The notes: generated from the letters alone by a model not told the origin. A stretch of DNA of 64,000 nt from JADGRB01 sp036267635 (GCA_036267635.1 DATAVR010000157.1:1-64000), one strand, 5' to 3'. Positions 9,885 through 18,629 are shown, counted from the stretch's first letter. Translations and numbers: made by a program.

Positions 9885-11453
9885 CTACCGCACGAGATTG
9901 CGCAGCAGCAGCCGGAGATTCTGCAGGTCGATCGGCTTTTCGACCCGGGCGTTCGGGATCCGCTCCAGGAACTCGCGGGCGCGCGGCGTGAACGCGCCGC
10001 CGCTGACGAAGACCATCCGCGAGGCCTGTTCCGGCGCCAGCTTTTCGAGCTCGGCGAAGAGGTCCATCCCGGTCATCTCGGGCATCATGAGGTCGCAGAG
10101 GATCAGCTCGTAGCGCTCCCCGGCCCGCAGGCGCTCGAGCGCTTTCCGTCCGTCACCGACGCAGGTGACGTTGTACTCCGCCGACAGGGACCGGCGCAGT
10201 GCCCCCAGGATCATCGGCTCGTCGTCGATGACCAGCAGCTTCCCCCCCTGCGCCACGGCCTCCGGCGCCGGCGTGCTCCCGAGCTCACCCGCCGCCTCCA
10301 TGACGGCGGGTGGTAGCGTTACCCGAAAGGTGCTGCCGCGGCCGATCTCGCTGTCGACCCGCACCTCGCCGCCGAGCGCGGCCAGGATCCCGCTGCAGAT
10401 CCAGAGCCCGAGGCCAGTCCCCTCGCTGGCCGGCTTGGTGGTGAAGAACGGATCGAAGATCCGCTCGCGGATCTCGCTCGGGATCCCCATCCCGCTGTCG
10501 CGCACCTCGACCACCGCGCGCCCAGAGGCGTCGGTCCGGGTGCTCACGCGGATCTCGTTGCGCTCGGCCTCCCCCTCGGGGATGGCGTGCGCGGCGTTGA
10601 GCAGGAGGTTCAGGAAGACCTGGCCGAGCCGCGACTCGTTCCCCTCGACCATCGGCGTGTCACCGTAGTCTTTGACCAGCCGGGCGCGGTGCCGGATCTC
10701 GTTCCAGGCGATGTTGATCGACGAGTCGAGCACCCGCCGGATGGCGACCGGGCCGCTCTGGTCCTCGTCGCCGCGCGCGAACACGCGCAGATCCCGGACG
10801 ATGTTGCGGACGCGCTCCGCCCCCTGCCGCGCCTCGGTCAGCGCCTCGCCGGTCTCGTCGAGCACGTGCGCCGGCCCGCCCCCCGCGGCGCTGCGTGACA
10901 GGCGCGAGGCGATGGTGGTGATCTGGTGGCGGGCGAAGTCGATGTTCGCCACGATGTAGGCGAGCGGGTTGTTGATCTCGTGGGCCACGCCCGCGGCCAG
11001 CGTCCCCACGGCCGCCATCCGCCCGGCGAAGATGAGCTGGTTCTCCATCCGCTTGCGGTCGGTGAGATCGCGAATGAAGAAGTAGTGCCCCTTGTTGCTC
11101 GCCCGGGGCGCGTGCGGCTCCAGCACTGGCATGATCGAGAGCTGCATCTCGAAGGTGGCGCCGTCCGCGCGGACGCCGCGGACCTCGCGCTCGATCTTGT
11201 CGGAGGCCGCGCGCAGATCGGTCCGCAGGGCCTCCTGGTCCTCCGGGGCCACCAGAGTCTCCCAGCTCGACCCGATCGATTGCTCGGCGCTACAGCCGAC
11301 GAGGCGGGTGAAGGCGCGGTTGACCGAGAGGATCCGCCCTTCGAGATCGATGCGACAGATCCCTTCGGCCGCATCCTCCAGCGCCGCGCGCAGCTCACGC
11401 ACCTGCTCTTCCAGGCGCGCGACGACCAGGTCCGACGTCCTTACCGTCGCCAA
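9885..11453 (-). CDS. Hybrid sensor histidine kinase (PAS, HisKA, HATPase, receiver)
   Basis: A 522-residue cytoplasmic hybrid kinase with no membrane segment. Domains in order: an N-terminal PAS sensor (about residues 20-135), a HisKA dimerisation helix with the phosphoacceptor His158 (GVAHEINNPL), and an HATPase with N box (NLLLNAAHAI), G1 (DSGMGIP), F (FFTTK) and G2 (GTGLGLWI) boxes. A C-terminal receiver follows, with IDDEP, the phospho-Asp in LILCDLMMPE, and the conserved Lys in VEKPI. The start is the TTG at 11453, with GGGAGG five bases upstream. The signal is probably an intracellular ligand or redox cue at the PAS domain. It has no output domain, so phosphate must pass to another protein; the single-domain receiver at 14258 is a candidate. 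Its 3' end faces that of the giant Cys-rich gene. Confidence 0.92.
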   Translation of the reverse strand: MATVRTSDLVVARLEEQVRELRAALEDAAEGICRIDLEGRILSVNRAFTRLVGCSAEQSIGSSWETLVAPEDQEALRTDLRAASDKIEREVRGVRADGATFEMQLSIMPVLEPHAPRASNKGHYFFIRDLTDRKRMENQLIFAGRMAAVGTLAAGVAHEINNPLAYIVANIDFARHQITTIASRLSRSAAGGGPAHVLDETGEALTEARQGAERVRNIVRDLRVFARGDEDQSGPVAIRRVLDSSINIAWNEIRHRARLVKDYGDTPMVEGNESRLGQVFLNLLLNAAHAIPEGEAERNEIRVSTRTDASGRAVVEVRDSGMGIPSEIRERIFDPFFTTKPASEGTGLGLWICSGILAALGGEVRVDSEIGRGSTFRVTLPPAVMEAAGELGSTPAPEAVAQGGKLLVIDDEPMILGALRRSLSAEYNVTCVGDGRKALERLRAGERYELILCDLMMPEMTGMDLFAELEKLAPEQASRMVFVSGGAFTPRAREFLERIPNARVEKPIDLQNLRLLLRNLVR

Positions 11454-11558
11454 CGGACCCTCCCCGCGGCGCGTCCAAGCTCCCTCACGGGTTGCAGAAT
11501 ATCAGCCGCCAAGAAGGCAAGGAAAGTTACTTTTTTAGGTGGTTCGAAAACGGGCGGG

Positions 11559-13223
11559 CTAGCGCTTGAAAACGCTTGAATTTGCCTGACGCCCGCCCCC
11601 CCAGCTGCGACCGCCCCCCTCGAGCAGCTCCGCCGCGCGCTGCCGGACCTTGGGGTTCGGATCGCGGTGGGCGGCCTCTTTGACGAAGGGGGTGGCCGCC
11701 GCGCCCAGGCCCCGCAAAAAGGCCTGTGACCGCTGGTAGCCCCGATCGCTGGCCAGGGAGCGGATGGCGCCCCGGATCAGATCGCCGTCCGTCTTGAAGT
11801 CCGGGTTCAGGCGAATGGCCGTCTGCGCCGAGGCCAACCCCTCCGGCCAGCGGTGCTGATCGAGCTCGATGGTCGCCAGCAAATACGGCGCGTCGGCGTC
11901 CGTCGGTTTGTCTGCGCGAAGCTGCTCGAGGACCTGGATCGCCTTGGGCGTCTGGCCGGCCGCGACGAGTTGGCGCGCCTCCTCGATGTGCGGGTTCTCG
12001 TCGGCCGGCGAGCTCGGCGCGAGCGCCACCGGCATGGAGGCCGCGGGCGGCGCGGCGGCCGGCGCCAGGGGCGAGGTCGACGCGGCGGCGGCTCCGCCCG
12101 GCTCGCCGACCTGCCGCCGCAGGCCACGCCCGACGGAGAGCGCGACCAGCACGACCAGGACGAAGACCCCCAGGATGGGCGCCAGACGCCACTGCTTCGG
12201 CGCCGCGGGCGCCCCGCCAGCCGGCAGGTCGGCGCCGAGACGCCGCCGCACCGCCGAGACCGTGTCGACGGTGGTCTTGGCAGGCGCGCGCGGCGCCGGG
12301 GCGGACGCCATCGCCTTCTTGGGGCTGGGCGGCGGCTCCCCACGCGCCTCGGGCGTGGCGGCCAGCGCGGCGGCCAGCTCACCGGCTGATTGAAACCGAT
12401 CGTCCGCCAGCTTGGAGAGCGCCTTGCCGAGCACACCCTCCAGCTCCGCCGAGTATCCCGCCGCCGGCGCGACCTCGCGCAGGAGCGGTGGTGGCGACTC
12501 GCGGTGCATGAAGATCAGCTCGCCGACGTTCTCCGACTGGAACGGCTTGCGGCCGGCCAGGATCTCGAACAGCAGGACGCCGACGGCGTAGAGGTCGGTG
12601 CGCGCGTCGACGGCGCCGGTGCCGCCCGACTGTTCGGGCGACATGTAGCTGGGCGTTCCGACCGCCATCCCGGCGGTCATCGCCGGCCCGTCGCGCAGCT
12701 TGGCCAACCCGAAGTCGAGGATGCGGAGGTGCTCCTCGAGCCCACCCTCGCCGCTCAGGATCAGGTTCTCCGGCTTGAGGTCGCGGTGAACGATCCCCTG
12801 CGTGTGCGCGTGCGCCAACCCCGCCAGGAGCTGCTGCGCGATCTTGAACACCCGCGGAAGCGCGATCGGCCCGGCCAGCATCACCTCGCGCAGCGTGCGG
12901 CCGGTGGCGAAGTCCATCACCAGGTAGGGCGCTCCCTCGATCCCGAAGTCGATCACCGAGACGCAGTTGGGGTGAGCGAGCCGGCTCATCGCCTTGGCCT
13001 CGGTCTCGAAACGGGAGAGGAAGGCCTTCTGCGCCGCGATCCAGGGGTGCAGGAACTTCACCGCCACCGACCGCCCCAACTGGACGCGCTCCCCTTGATA
13101 GACGACGCCCATCGCGCCGGAGGCGATCCTGGCGAGGATGCGGTACCGACCCTGCAGCACGTTGCCGACGCGGGGATCGGGCGGCGAAGGAGATTCGACG
13201 TCCACCGCCGTCGAGCGTATCAC
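11559..13223 (-). CDS. Membrane Ser/Thr protein kinase with C-terminal TPR/HEAT-like region
   Basis: A 554-residue PknB-type Ser/Thr kinase starting at the GTG at 13223; a second in-frame GTG lies seven codons later. The kinase domain (about residues 25-290) has the Gly loop (IASGAMGVVY), the ATP-binding Lys (VAVKF), catalytic HRDLKPEN, DFGLA, and SPEQ in the P+1 loop, so it should be active. A proline/alanine-rich juxtamembrane stretch leads to one transmembrane helix near residue 345. Beyond it lie an Ala/Pro linker and an extracytoplasmic TPR-like part (IQVLEQLRADKPTDADAPYL), ending in a HEAT-like segment. Such kinases are abundant in myxobacteria. Its target is not evident; the histidine kinase gene lies just downstream on the same strand. 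Confidence 0.92.
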   Translation of the reverse strand: MIRSTAVDVESPSPPDPRVGNVLQGRYRILARIASGAMGVVYQGERVQLGRSVAVKFLHPWIAAQKAFLSRFETEAKAMSRLAHPNCVSVIDFGIEGAPYLVMDFATGRTLREVMLAGPIALPRVFKIAQQLLAGLAHAHTQGIVHRDLKPENLILSGEGGLEEHLRILDFGLAKLRDGPAMTAGMAVGTPSYMSPEQSGGTGAVDARTDLYAVGVLLFEILAGRKPFQSENVGELIFMHRESPPPLLREVAPAAGYSAELEGVLGKALSKLADDRFQSAGELAAALAATPEARGEPPPSPKKAMASAPAPRAPAKTTVDTVSAVRRRLGADLPAGGAPAAPKQWRLAPILGVFVLVVLVALSVGRGLRRQVGEPGGAAAASTSPLAPAAAPPAASMPVALAPSSPADENPHIEEARQLVAAGQTPKAIQVLEQLRADKPTDADAPYLLATIELDQHRWPEGLASAQTAIRLNPDFKTDGDLIRGAIRSLASDRGYQRSQAFLRGLGAAATPFVKEAAHRDPNPKVRQRAAELLEGGGRSWGGGRQANSSVFKR

Positions 13224-13253
13224 GGACCCGCGGGGCGGCGCGTCGACCCCTCG

Positions 13254-14189
13254 CTACTGCAAGAGCTCGGACTGGCCCTTCTTGATGACGCCGTGCTTGA
13301 GCAAGAAATCGCGCACCGCGCGGTTGACCCGCAGGACGTCGGCGCCGTCGAACTCGCCATGGCCGCCGTTGCGCAGCGGAAACAGCCGATTGGGGACGCC
13401 GGCGCGATCGAGCGCCTCGTGCAGCCGGTGGGCCTGCGCGAACGGCACGACGGGATCGGCGTCGCCGTGCGCGGTGAAGATCGGCGGCGCCCCCTTGTGC
13501 ACGTAGGTGATCGGCGAGACCCGCCGCGCCAGCGCCGCGCGGTCGGGCGGGTTGCCGATCCACCCGACGGCAAAGTCGCGCGGGTTCGCGGGACCGAGCA
13601 GCTCGCCGACGTCGACGACGCCGAAGAAGTTGATCACCGCGGCGACCTTGAGCGGCTCGTCGCCCGGACAGAGTCCGTCGAACCCGGCCGACGCCGGCGC
13701 CAGCGCCGCCATGAGCGCCAGGTGCGCCCCCGCCGAGCTGCCGACCAGAATCACCCGATCGGTGTCGAGGCCGTACTGCTTGGCGTGCCGGATGACCCAG
13801 CGGAGCGCGCAGCGGCTGTCCTCGACGGCGGCCGGCGCCGTGGCCACCCGCGCCAACCGGTAGTCGACGTTCGCGACGACGAACCCCATTGCCAGGTACG
13901 GCAGCACGTCGAGCGCGATCTCGTCCTTGCTGCCGCTCTGCCAGCCGCCGCCGTGAAACAGGAGCGCGACCGGCATCGGGTCACGCGGGCGCCGCGGCAG
14001 GTAGAGATCGAGCCGGCCGTTCCAGCCGCCGACCGAAAGGTAGAGCTGGTTCGGCTCGACCCGGTAGTGGGTGGCGATGAGGACCGCCGTGTCGAGAGGG
14101 CCTGCCGGGCGGATCTCGGCGTGCGCGGGCGGCCCGGAGAGGGCGGCGCCCAAGGCTAGGACGGCGAGCGCCGCGCGCAAGGTTCGCAT
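13254..14189 (-). CDS. Secreted alpha/beta-hydrolase (carboxylesterase-type)
   Basis: A 311-residue alpha/beta-hydrolase. I place the start at the ATG at 14189, which gives a clean signal peptide ending in PPAHA; the frame is open further upstream to a TTG at 14228. Family motifs are complete: the oxyanion-hole HGGGW, the nucleophile elbow GSSAGAH, the acid in HGDADPVVP, and the catalytic His in GGHGEF. This pattern matches hormone-sensitive-lipase-like and feruloyl/acetyl-esterase-like BD-FAE enzymes that hydrolyse short acyl or aryl esters. The substrate is unknown. It is probably periplasmic or secreted. The gene is divergent from the response regulator, with 68 bases between the two starts; a weak TTGTCA/TAAACA pair lies in this AT-rich gap. 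Confidence 0.85.
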   Translation of the reverse strand: MRTLRAALAVLALGAALSGPPAHAEIRPAGPLDTAVLIATHYRVEPNQLYLSVGGWNGRLDLYLPRRPRDPMPVALLFHGGGWQSGSKDEIALDVLPYLAMGFVVANVDYRLARVATAPAAVEDSRCALRWVIRHAKQYGLDTDRVILVGSSAGAHLALMAALAPASAGFDGLCPGDEPLKVAAVINFFGVVDVGELLGPANPRDFAVGWIGNPPDRAALARRVSPITYVHKGAPPIFTAHGDADPVVPFAQAHRLHEALDRAGVPNRLFPLRNGGHGEFDGADVLRVNRAVRDFLLKHGVIKKGQSELLQ

Positions 14190-14257
14190 CGACGCGACAA
14201 TGTTTAGGTTATCCAAACAGTTTGACAAGGCCGTCCCCCCCCCGGGAAACTTCCCGC

Positions 14258-14629
14258 GTGGCCGAAAAAGCTCCCTGCGGTGGGGTCCTGGTCGTCGACG
14301 ACGACCCCGACATTCGCGACTCCCTGCGCGAAGTGCTGGAAGACGAGGGATACGCCGTCTCCTGTGTCGGCAACGGGCGTGAGGCGCTCGAGCACCTCAA
14401 GGCCGCCTCGCCGCGCCCCTGCGTGATCCTGCTCGACTTGATGATGCCGGTGATGGACGGCTGGCAGTTCCGCAAGGAGCAGAAGCTCGACCCCGAGATC
14501 GCCGACATTCCGCTGGTGGTCATCACCGCGACGGGAAAACGCCCCGTGCTGGTCGACGCCGCCGAGCTGGTGATGAAGCCGCTCGATCTCAGTCGCCTGT
14601 TCGAGGCGATCGAACGCTACTGCGCGTAG
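14258..14629 (+). CDS. Single-domain response regulator
   Basis: A stand-alone receiver of 123 residues with no output domain. It keeps the acidic pair (VVDDDPD), the phospho-Asp in ILLDLMMPVMDG, the Thr switch (VITATG) and the conserved Lys (VMKPLD). I prefer the GTG at 14258 because it begins close to the folded domain; an in-frame TTG at 14222 would add twelve residues but overlaps the divergent esterase promoter region. CheY-like regulators of this type act by binding a partner or by relaying phosphate. The hybrid kinase at 9885-11453 is the nearest possible donor; that link is inference. Confidence 0.88.
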   Translation: MAEKAPCGGVLVVDDDPDIRDSLREVLEDEGYAVSCVGNGREALEHLKAASPRPCVILLDLMMPVMDGWQFRKEQKLDPEIADIPLVVITATGKRPVLVDAAELVMKPLDLSRLFEAIERYCA

Positions 14630-14657
14630 CCCGCCCAGACGCCCTGCCCGGCCGCCG

Positions 14658-15173
14658 CTACATCCCGGCGATGAACTTCCACTCGTCTCCCTCTTTGTCG
14701 AGCAGGAAACGGTGGTAGTCGTTTACCCGCCGGTAGCGATCGCCCGCCTCGGCCGCCCCGATCTCGAACGAGCCGTCGAGGAAGACCTCCACCTCGGCCT
14801 CGTTGCCGGTCACGCGAATATTGCGGTACTCGATGTCGTAGCGCAGCGACTTGACCCGGGGCAGCTGCTTCTCGAGCACCGCCCTGAGCCCGTCGTAACC
14901 GTAGTCGTCGTCCGAGCGCGGCGTCCCCGAGTCTTCGAAGTACTTGGGCGAGGCGAGCGCCAGCAGGCCGACCACGTTCCGCTGCATCAGGCGCTGCCGG
15001 TACTCCTCGACGATCTCGATGATCTTTCGGTTCTCCTCGGACCGCACGATGGTCGTCCCGGGAAAATACTCGCGGTGGGCACAACCGGCCCCGGCGCCGA
15101 CGACCAGCGCGAACGCCAGCGCGGCCATCGCGACTCTGGCAGCTCCCAAATGGGTGCGTGGCTGGCCCAACAT
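14658..15173 (-). CDS. Lipoprotein with NTF2/SnoaL-like fold
   Basis: A 171-residue predicted lipoprotein. The ATG at 15173 gives a signal peptide with a lipobox at Cys31 (GAGAGC). The mature part has a helix (IIEIVEEYRQRLMQR) followed by alternating strands (SLRYDIEYRNI, EAEVEVFLDGSFEI, YHRFLLDKEGDEWKFIAGM). That order is typical of NTF2-like or SnoaL-like small proteins that bind ligands or serve as inhibitors. No catalytic residues can be assigned. It is convergent with the response regulator upstream and divergent from the PilZ gene. The function is unknown; the fold assignment is by pattern only. Confidence 0.75.
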   Translation of the reverse strand: MLGQPRTHLGAARVAMAALAFALVVGAGAGCAHREYFPGTTIVRSEENRKIIEIVEEYRQRLMQRNVVGLLALASPKYFEDSGTPRSDDDYGYDGLRAVLEKQLPRVKSLRYDIEYRNIRVTGNEAEVEVFLDGSFEIGAAEAGDRYRRVNDYHRFLLDKEGDEWKFIAGM

Positions 15174-15349
15174 GACCCGGCGCTCGGTGCACGAAACGTT
15201 CCAGCGCCCGGCCCCAGATTTGTCGGCTCTCCCGCCGGACCATCCTGCCGCTTCGTCGCAAGGTCGCGAAAGGTTGTGCCAGTTTGGCAGCGCGACTGTC
15301 TCGCCCTTTGACCACAACCGGGATCTGCGATAGTGACGAGGTGACGACC

Positions 15350-15679
15350 ATGGGTGATCTCCCCGAGCACGCACGCGAATTTCCCAGGTTCGAAGTCAAC
15401 GCCTACGTCGACTACACAGGAAACGAGGTGCTGCTCTTCCACCGCATCCAGAACATCTCGCTCGGCGGCGTCTGCATCCAGACCTCGGGCGTCGAGGAGG
15501 TCGGCACGATGGTCGATCTGGTCCTGAACTTCCCCGACCTGGACGCCTCCATCGCGGTGACGGGTGAGGTCGTCTGGGCCAACCGCGAGCCCCCCATGGA
15601 CATGGGGATCCGCTACGTCGACCTCGACGAAGAGCGCAAGGACACCCTCCGCAAGTACATCAACATGGTACGTAAGTAA
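15350..15679 (+). CDS. PilZ-domain c-di-GMP-binding protein
   Basis: A 109-residue protein that is a single PilZ domain. It shows the N-terminal Arg motif (REFPRFEV) and the second c-di-GMP motif as NISLGGVCIQ, followed by the barrel strands and the MGIRYVDL segment. The start is the ATG at 15350, with GAGGTG about six bases upstream. PilZ proteins of this size bind cyclic-di-GMP and pass the signal to motility, polysaccharide or regulatory partners; myxobacteria carry many paralogues. It resembles the myxobacterial PilZ subgroup known from Myxococcus. The partner is not visible here. It is convergent with homoserine kinase. Confidence 0.88.
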   Translation: MGDLPEHAREFPRFEVNAYVDYTGNEVLLFHRIQNISLGGVCIQTSGVEEVGTMVDLVLNFPDLDASIAVTGEVVWANREPPMDMGIRYVDLDEERKDTLRKYINMVRK

Positions 15680-15714
15680 GTCGATCCGGAAGTAAGTCGC
15701 CCGAAGCGGATCGT

Positions 15715-16680
15715 TCAGAGCGACAGCAGACCGTCAGCGGCGCCGAGGTGGGCGTGGACGCTGGCCAGACGGGCGAGGTAACGCTGGTATCGTTTGCCGG
15801 GCGCGGCCCCGGCGCCCTGTTTGAGGTGGACGTCGGTGATGCGGGTGACCGCGAAGCGGCAGGCGGCGAAGCGCAGCTCGGCACCGAAGCCGGACCGCTC
15901 CTCAGGGGTCGGCGGGCGTGCCGCGACGTAGGCGTCGAGCAGCCCCCGGGTGACCTCCGGGCAGAAGTCGTCGCGGCCAAAACCGAACGCCAGCACGGTC
16001 ACCGCCAGGTCGTAGCCGAGCCGCCCCCAGGAGGCCTGCTCGAAGTCGAGCAGCGCGGCGAGCGCATCGCCGGCGAAGAGGACGTTGTCGACGAAGAGAT
16101 CGCCGTGAATCAGCCCCGTCGGCAAGCTCGGCGTCCGCTCGCGCAGCAGGGCGCCGAGCTCGACGGTCAAGATGGTCACCGCCGGCGCGAGCTCGGGGCG
16201 GGCGAGCCCCCTTAGGCCCGCCAGGCGGCGCTCGATCTCCTCCGGCTCGTAGCGGCCGGGGCGGCGATCGGCAAAGTCGGCGCCGGCGCGGTGCAGGTTG
16301 GCGAGGGCACGGCCGACCGCCGCGGCGTGCCCGGCGGTGAGCTCGGCGCGCTCCAGCGTCCGGCCCGGCACCCAGGGGAACAGCGAGACGATCTGCTCCT
16401 GCCAAAGGACGAACGGCTGGCTGGTCGTCGAGACGAGCGGGACCGGCGTCGGGACGCCGCGGGCGGCCACATGGGCGACGATGGCCGCCTCACGCCCGAC
16501 GTCGTCGAGCGACTTCCCCTCGTTGACCCGCAGGAAGAGCGGCCCGGCGTCGGTCTCGACGCGAACGTTGGTGTTGATGGTGCCGACCGCGATCGGCTGG
16601 TGCGCGCGATAGCCGTCGAGGCCGAAATCGCGCAGGATCGCGCGGATATCCGCCGCGCCGAGCCGCCGCCACTCAGCCAT
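15715..16680 (-). CDS. thrB: Homoserine kinase, APH-fold type (ThrB2)
   Basis: A 321-residue kinase of the aminoglycoside-phosphotransferase fold. It has the N-terminal GTINTNVRV loop, the catalytic Brenner motif IHGDLFVDNVLF and the metal-binding DFEQA. The GTxNxN and HGDLFxDNVLF pattern is characteristic of type II homoserine kinases, which phosphorylate L-homoserine in threonine synthesis; choline or fructosamine kinases of the same fold are the alternatives. The ATG at 16680 overlaps the end of the upstream ferritin-like gene by 8 bases, so the two are translationally coupled. No other threonine-pathway gene is in the window. Confidence 0.82.
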   Translation of the reverse strand: MAEWRRLGAADIRAILRDFGLDGYRAHQPIAVGTINTNVRVETDAGPLFLRVNEGKSLDDVGREAAIVAHVAARGVPTPVPLVSTTSQPFVLWQEQIVSLFPWVPGRTLERAELTAGHAAAVGRALANLHRAGADFADRRPGRYEPEEIERRLAGLRGLARPELAPAVTILTVELGALLRERTPSLPTGLIHGDLFVDNVLFAGDALAALLDFEQASWGRLGYDLAVTVLAFGFGRDDFCPEVTRGLLDAYVAARPPTPEERSGFGAELRFAACRFAVTRITDVHLKQGAGAAPGKRYQRYLARLASVHAHLGAADGLLSL

Positions 16681-17335
16681 GCGTCTGCGCGACGGCCTCT
16701 TCCACCGCGCCGAGGAAGCGCGCGTAGAGTGACTCCTCGGCGGCGAGCAGCGGCTCGAGCCGGCGCTGCCAGTCGGTGAGCTGGGCGCCGAGACCGGCCG
16801 CCATCTCGTCGAGGTGGCGATCCTCGTCCTTGCTGATGGCGGCCACGGAGAACCCGGCGTCATGCGCCTTCAACAGCCGGTCATAGAGCGGATAGAAGAC
16901 CTGCGCGCGGACCTCGACGGCGGCGCTGGTCAGAAGGTAGTTGGCCTCGGTGCGCGCCGGGGCCGGGAGATCGGCGAGCGCCTCTTCGGCGCGGTGATCG
17001 AGCGCCTGCAGGTAGCTCTCGGCCGCGTCGCCGGCCAGCGTGGCGCCGGCGGCGAACGTCGCGACGTCGACGCCGCTCGCCGCGCCCAGCGCCGCCGCCG
17101 CCTTCTTGAGCCGCAACGTGTGCACCGCCTCGTCGAGGATGTGCTGGATCCCGTCGAGGTCGAGCCGCTCGGCGCGCCGGCTCTTCAGGATCTTGCGAAC
17201 GCCGACGTACTCCAGGCGGGCCAGGGTGTTGACGAACCGGGCGTGCAACCTTGCGTCCGGGACGATTCGCTCGAGGAGGCGCTCCGTGCGGGCGGCGTTG
17301 GCGTGCCCGCGGGAAACTTCGACGTACCTGCGCAT
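16673..17335 (-). CDS. Ferritin-like diiron-fold protein, uncharacterised
   Basis: A 220-residue all-helical protein. I choose the ATG at 17335, which leaves 61 bases before the divergent sigma factor gene; the frame stays open further but would overlap it. Four helices can be traced with possible diiron ligands in ferritin order: a Glu in LARLEYVG, an ExxH in LDEAVHTL, a Glu in AAVEVRAQVF and an ExxH in KDEDRHLDEM. This spacing suggests a diiron carboxylate protein, either an oxygenase or an iron-handling protein, but no family name can be given. The stop overlaps the start of homoserine kinase by 8 bases, so the two are co-expressed. Ligand assignment is inference from pattern. Confidence 0.68.
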   Translation of the reverse strand: MRRYVEVSRGHANAARTERLLERIVPDARLHARFVNTLARLEYVGVRKILKSRRAERLDLDGIQHILDEAVHTLRLKKAAAALGAASGVDVATFAAGATLAGDAAESYLQALDHRAEEALADLPAPARTEANYLLTSAAVEVRAQVFYPLYDRLLKAHDAGFSVAAISKDEDRHLDEMAAGLGAQLTDWQRRLEPLLAAEESLYARFLGAVEEAVAQTHG

Positions 17336-17357
17336 CGGCGGGCGAAGACTATGGTGC

Positions 17358-17387
17358 TTGACGTCACGGCGCAACCCTTGGTCTATT
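17358..17387 (+). promoter_or_regulatory. Possible sigma-70-type promoter for the sigma factor gene
   Basis: TTGACG (17358-17363) and TCTATT (17382-17387) are separated by 18 bases, in the short divergent gap before the sigma factor gene. If used, transcription would begin within a few bases of the ATG at 17397 and give an almost leaderless message. Matches are 5/6 and 4/6 to the consensus; in GC-rich DNA this could still be chance. Confidence 0.3.
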
Positions 17388-17396
17388 GCCGGACGG

Positions 17397-18092
17397 ATGG
17401 CGGCGTCGGAAGTCAATCAGCTGGTCGAGAAGCACCTTTCGCTCGTGCAGGGGATCGCGCGCAAGGTGAAGAAGACGCTGAACGCCTCGATCGAGGTCGA
17501 CGATCTGATCGGCTACGGGTCGAAGGGTCTGGTCGAGGCGGCCGAGCGCTTCGACGCGCGCCACGGCGTCGCCTTCACGACGTTCGCCTACTACCGGATC
17601 CGCGGCGCGATGTACGACGGGCTGCGGGCGATGGGCTGGTATTCGCGCGCCGACTACGCGCGCTACCGCGCCGAGGAGCGCGCCAACGAGTACCTGCGCA
17701 ACCGCGCCGATCGCGAGGGGGCCGCCCAGGCCCAGGGCGGATCGGCCGGGAGCAGCTCCGCCGACCAGGCGGCCACGCTGGCCGAGGTCAACGAGATCCT
17801 GTCGAGCGTCGCCACGGTCCACATCACCTCGATCGAGGCCGCCTCGAGCGTCCCCGACGAGAGCCTGCCGGCGCCCGACGTCGCGGTCGACAGCCACCGG
17901 ATGTCGCGCCGGGTGCGCGAGGCGGTGGCGGCCCTCCCCGACAAGGAGCGGCGGCTGATGGAGCTCTACTACTTCGCCGACAAGAACCTGGAAGAGGCGG
18001 GCGCCGAGCTGGGGCTGTCGAAGTCCTGGGCCTGCCGCCTGCACGCGCGGGCGGTCGACCTGCTTCGCACCGCCATGGGCGAAGAGACGTAG
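17397..18092 (+). CDS. FliA/WhiG-like (sigma-28 family) RNA polymerase sigma factor
   Basis: A 231-residue alternative sigma factor. Region 2 spans about residues 10-85, with IEVDDLIGYGSKGLVEA and the core-binding/-10 helix (TTFAYYRIRGAMYDGLR). A linker rich in Gly, Ser and Ala follows. Region 4 near residues 175-225 has the helix-turn-helix (EEAGAELGLSKSWACRLHARA). The YGSKGL and IRGAMYDGLR patterns place it with FliA/WhiG sigma factors, which drive flagellar or secretion genes. No flagellar gene follows; instead SctI and SctJ lie downstream on the same strand, 54 bases away. It may therefore control a type III secretion-like system; this is inferred from position. Confidence 0.87.
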   Translation: MAASEVNQLVEKHLSLVQGIARKVKKTLNASIEVDDLIGYGSKGLVEAAERFDARHGVAFTTFAYYRIRGAMYDGLRAMGWYSRADYARYRAEERANEYLRNRADREGAAQAQGGSAGSSSADQAATLAEVNEILSSVATVHITSIEAASSVPDESLPAPDVAVDSHRMSRRVREAVAALPDKERRLMELYYFADKNLEEAGAELGLSKSWACRLHARAVDLLRTAMGEET

Positions 18093-18146
18093 AAGAACAC
18101 TTCGAAGAGAACGCAACGGGCGCGGCCGCCGCGCCGATGACCGGGC

Positions 18147-18581
18147 ATGCGAATCGGTCACGCGTCCCCGTCCCCAGCAAGCCACCCCACCGCGCCGAGG
18201 GCCGAGTCCTCTTCCCGCGCGGCCGGCCGGCCAAAGTCGTTCACCACCGTGCTCGACGAAGGGACCGCGCTCGGGCCCCGAGCGCCGGTCGCCGCCGCGG
18301 CGCCCAAGGCCGCCGTTGGTTCGCCTGCCGCGCCGGCCGCGCGCGCGGCGGCCCCGGCGGCGGGTGGCCCCGTGCGCGCCATGCTCGAGCGCGCCGTCGG
18401 CGCCGAGAAGCAGGTCGACGCCCTGCTGGAAGCGGCCGCGCGCGGGAAGACCTTCACCCCTGCGCAGCTTCTAGGGATGCAGGCGACCGTGGCGCGGTAT
18501 TCGCAGACTGTCGAAGTGGTTTCGCGCGTCGCCGATCGGCTGGTCGGCGCCATCAAACAGACGATGGGGACCCAGGTCTGA
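18147..18581 (+). CDS. sctI: Type III secretion inner-rod protein, SctI/YscI-like
   Basis: A 144-residue protein with a low-complexity Ala/Pro/Ser-rich first half and a helical C-terminal half. The C-terminal segment (ARYSQTVEVVSRVADRLVGA, followed by IKQTMGTQV) has the length, position and YSQxVExxSKVxDK-like pattern of the EscI/YscI/HrpB inner-rod family. These proteins polymerise beneath the needle inside the basal body. The family is short and divergent, so the call leans on the next gene being a clear SctJ. The start is the ATG at 18147. The disordered N-terminal half is longer than in classical YscI. It probably forms one transcription unit with the sigma factor and SctJ genes. Confidence 0.72.
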   Translation: MRIGHASPSPASHPTAPRAESSSRAAGRPKSFTTVLDEGTALGPRAPVAAAAPKAAVGSPAAPAARAAAPAAGGPVRAMLERAVGAEKQVDALLEAAARGKTFTPAQLLGMQATVARYSQTVEVVSRVADRLVGAIKQTMGTQV

Positions 18582-18629
18582 CGGGTCCTGGCGGGTCTAA
18601 GATGCCGCGTTTCGTGATATGACGCCGCC

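Noticed and set aside
14222..14227. Perfect TTGACA box before the response regulator
   Set aside because: No AT-rich -10 element lies 16-18 bases downstream on that strand. The region is a run of C and G.
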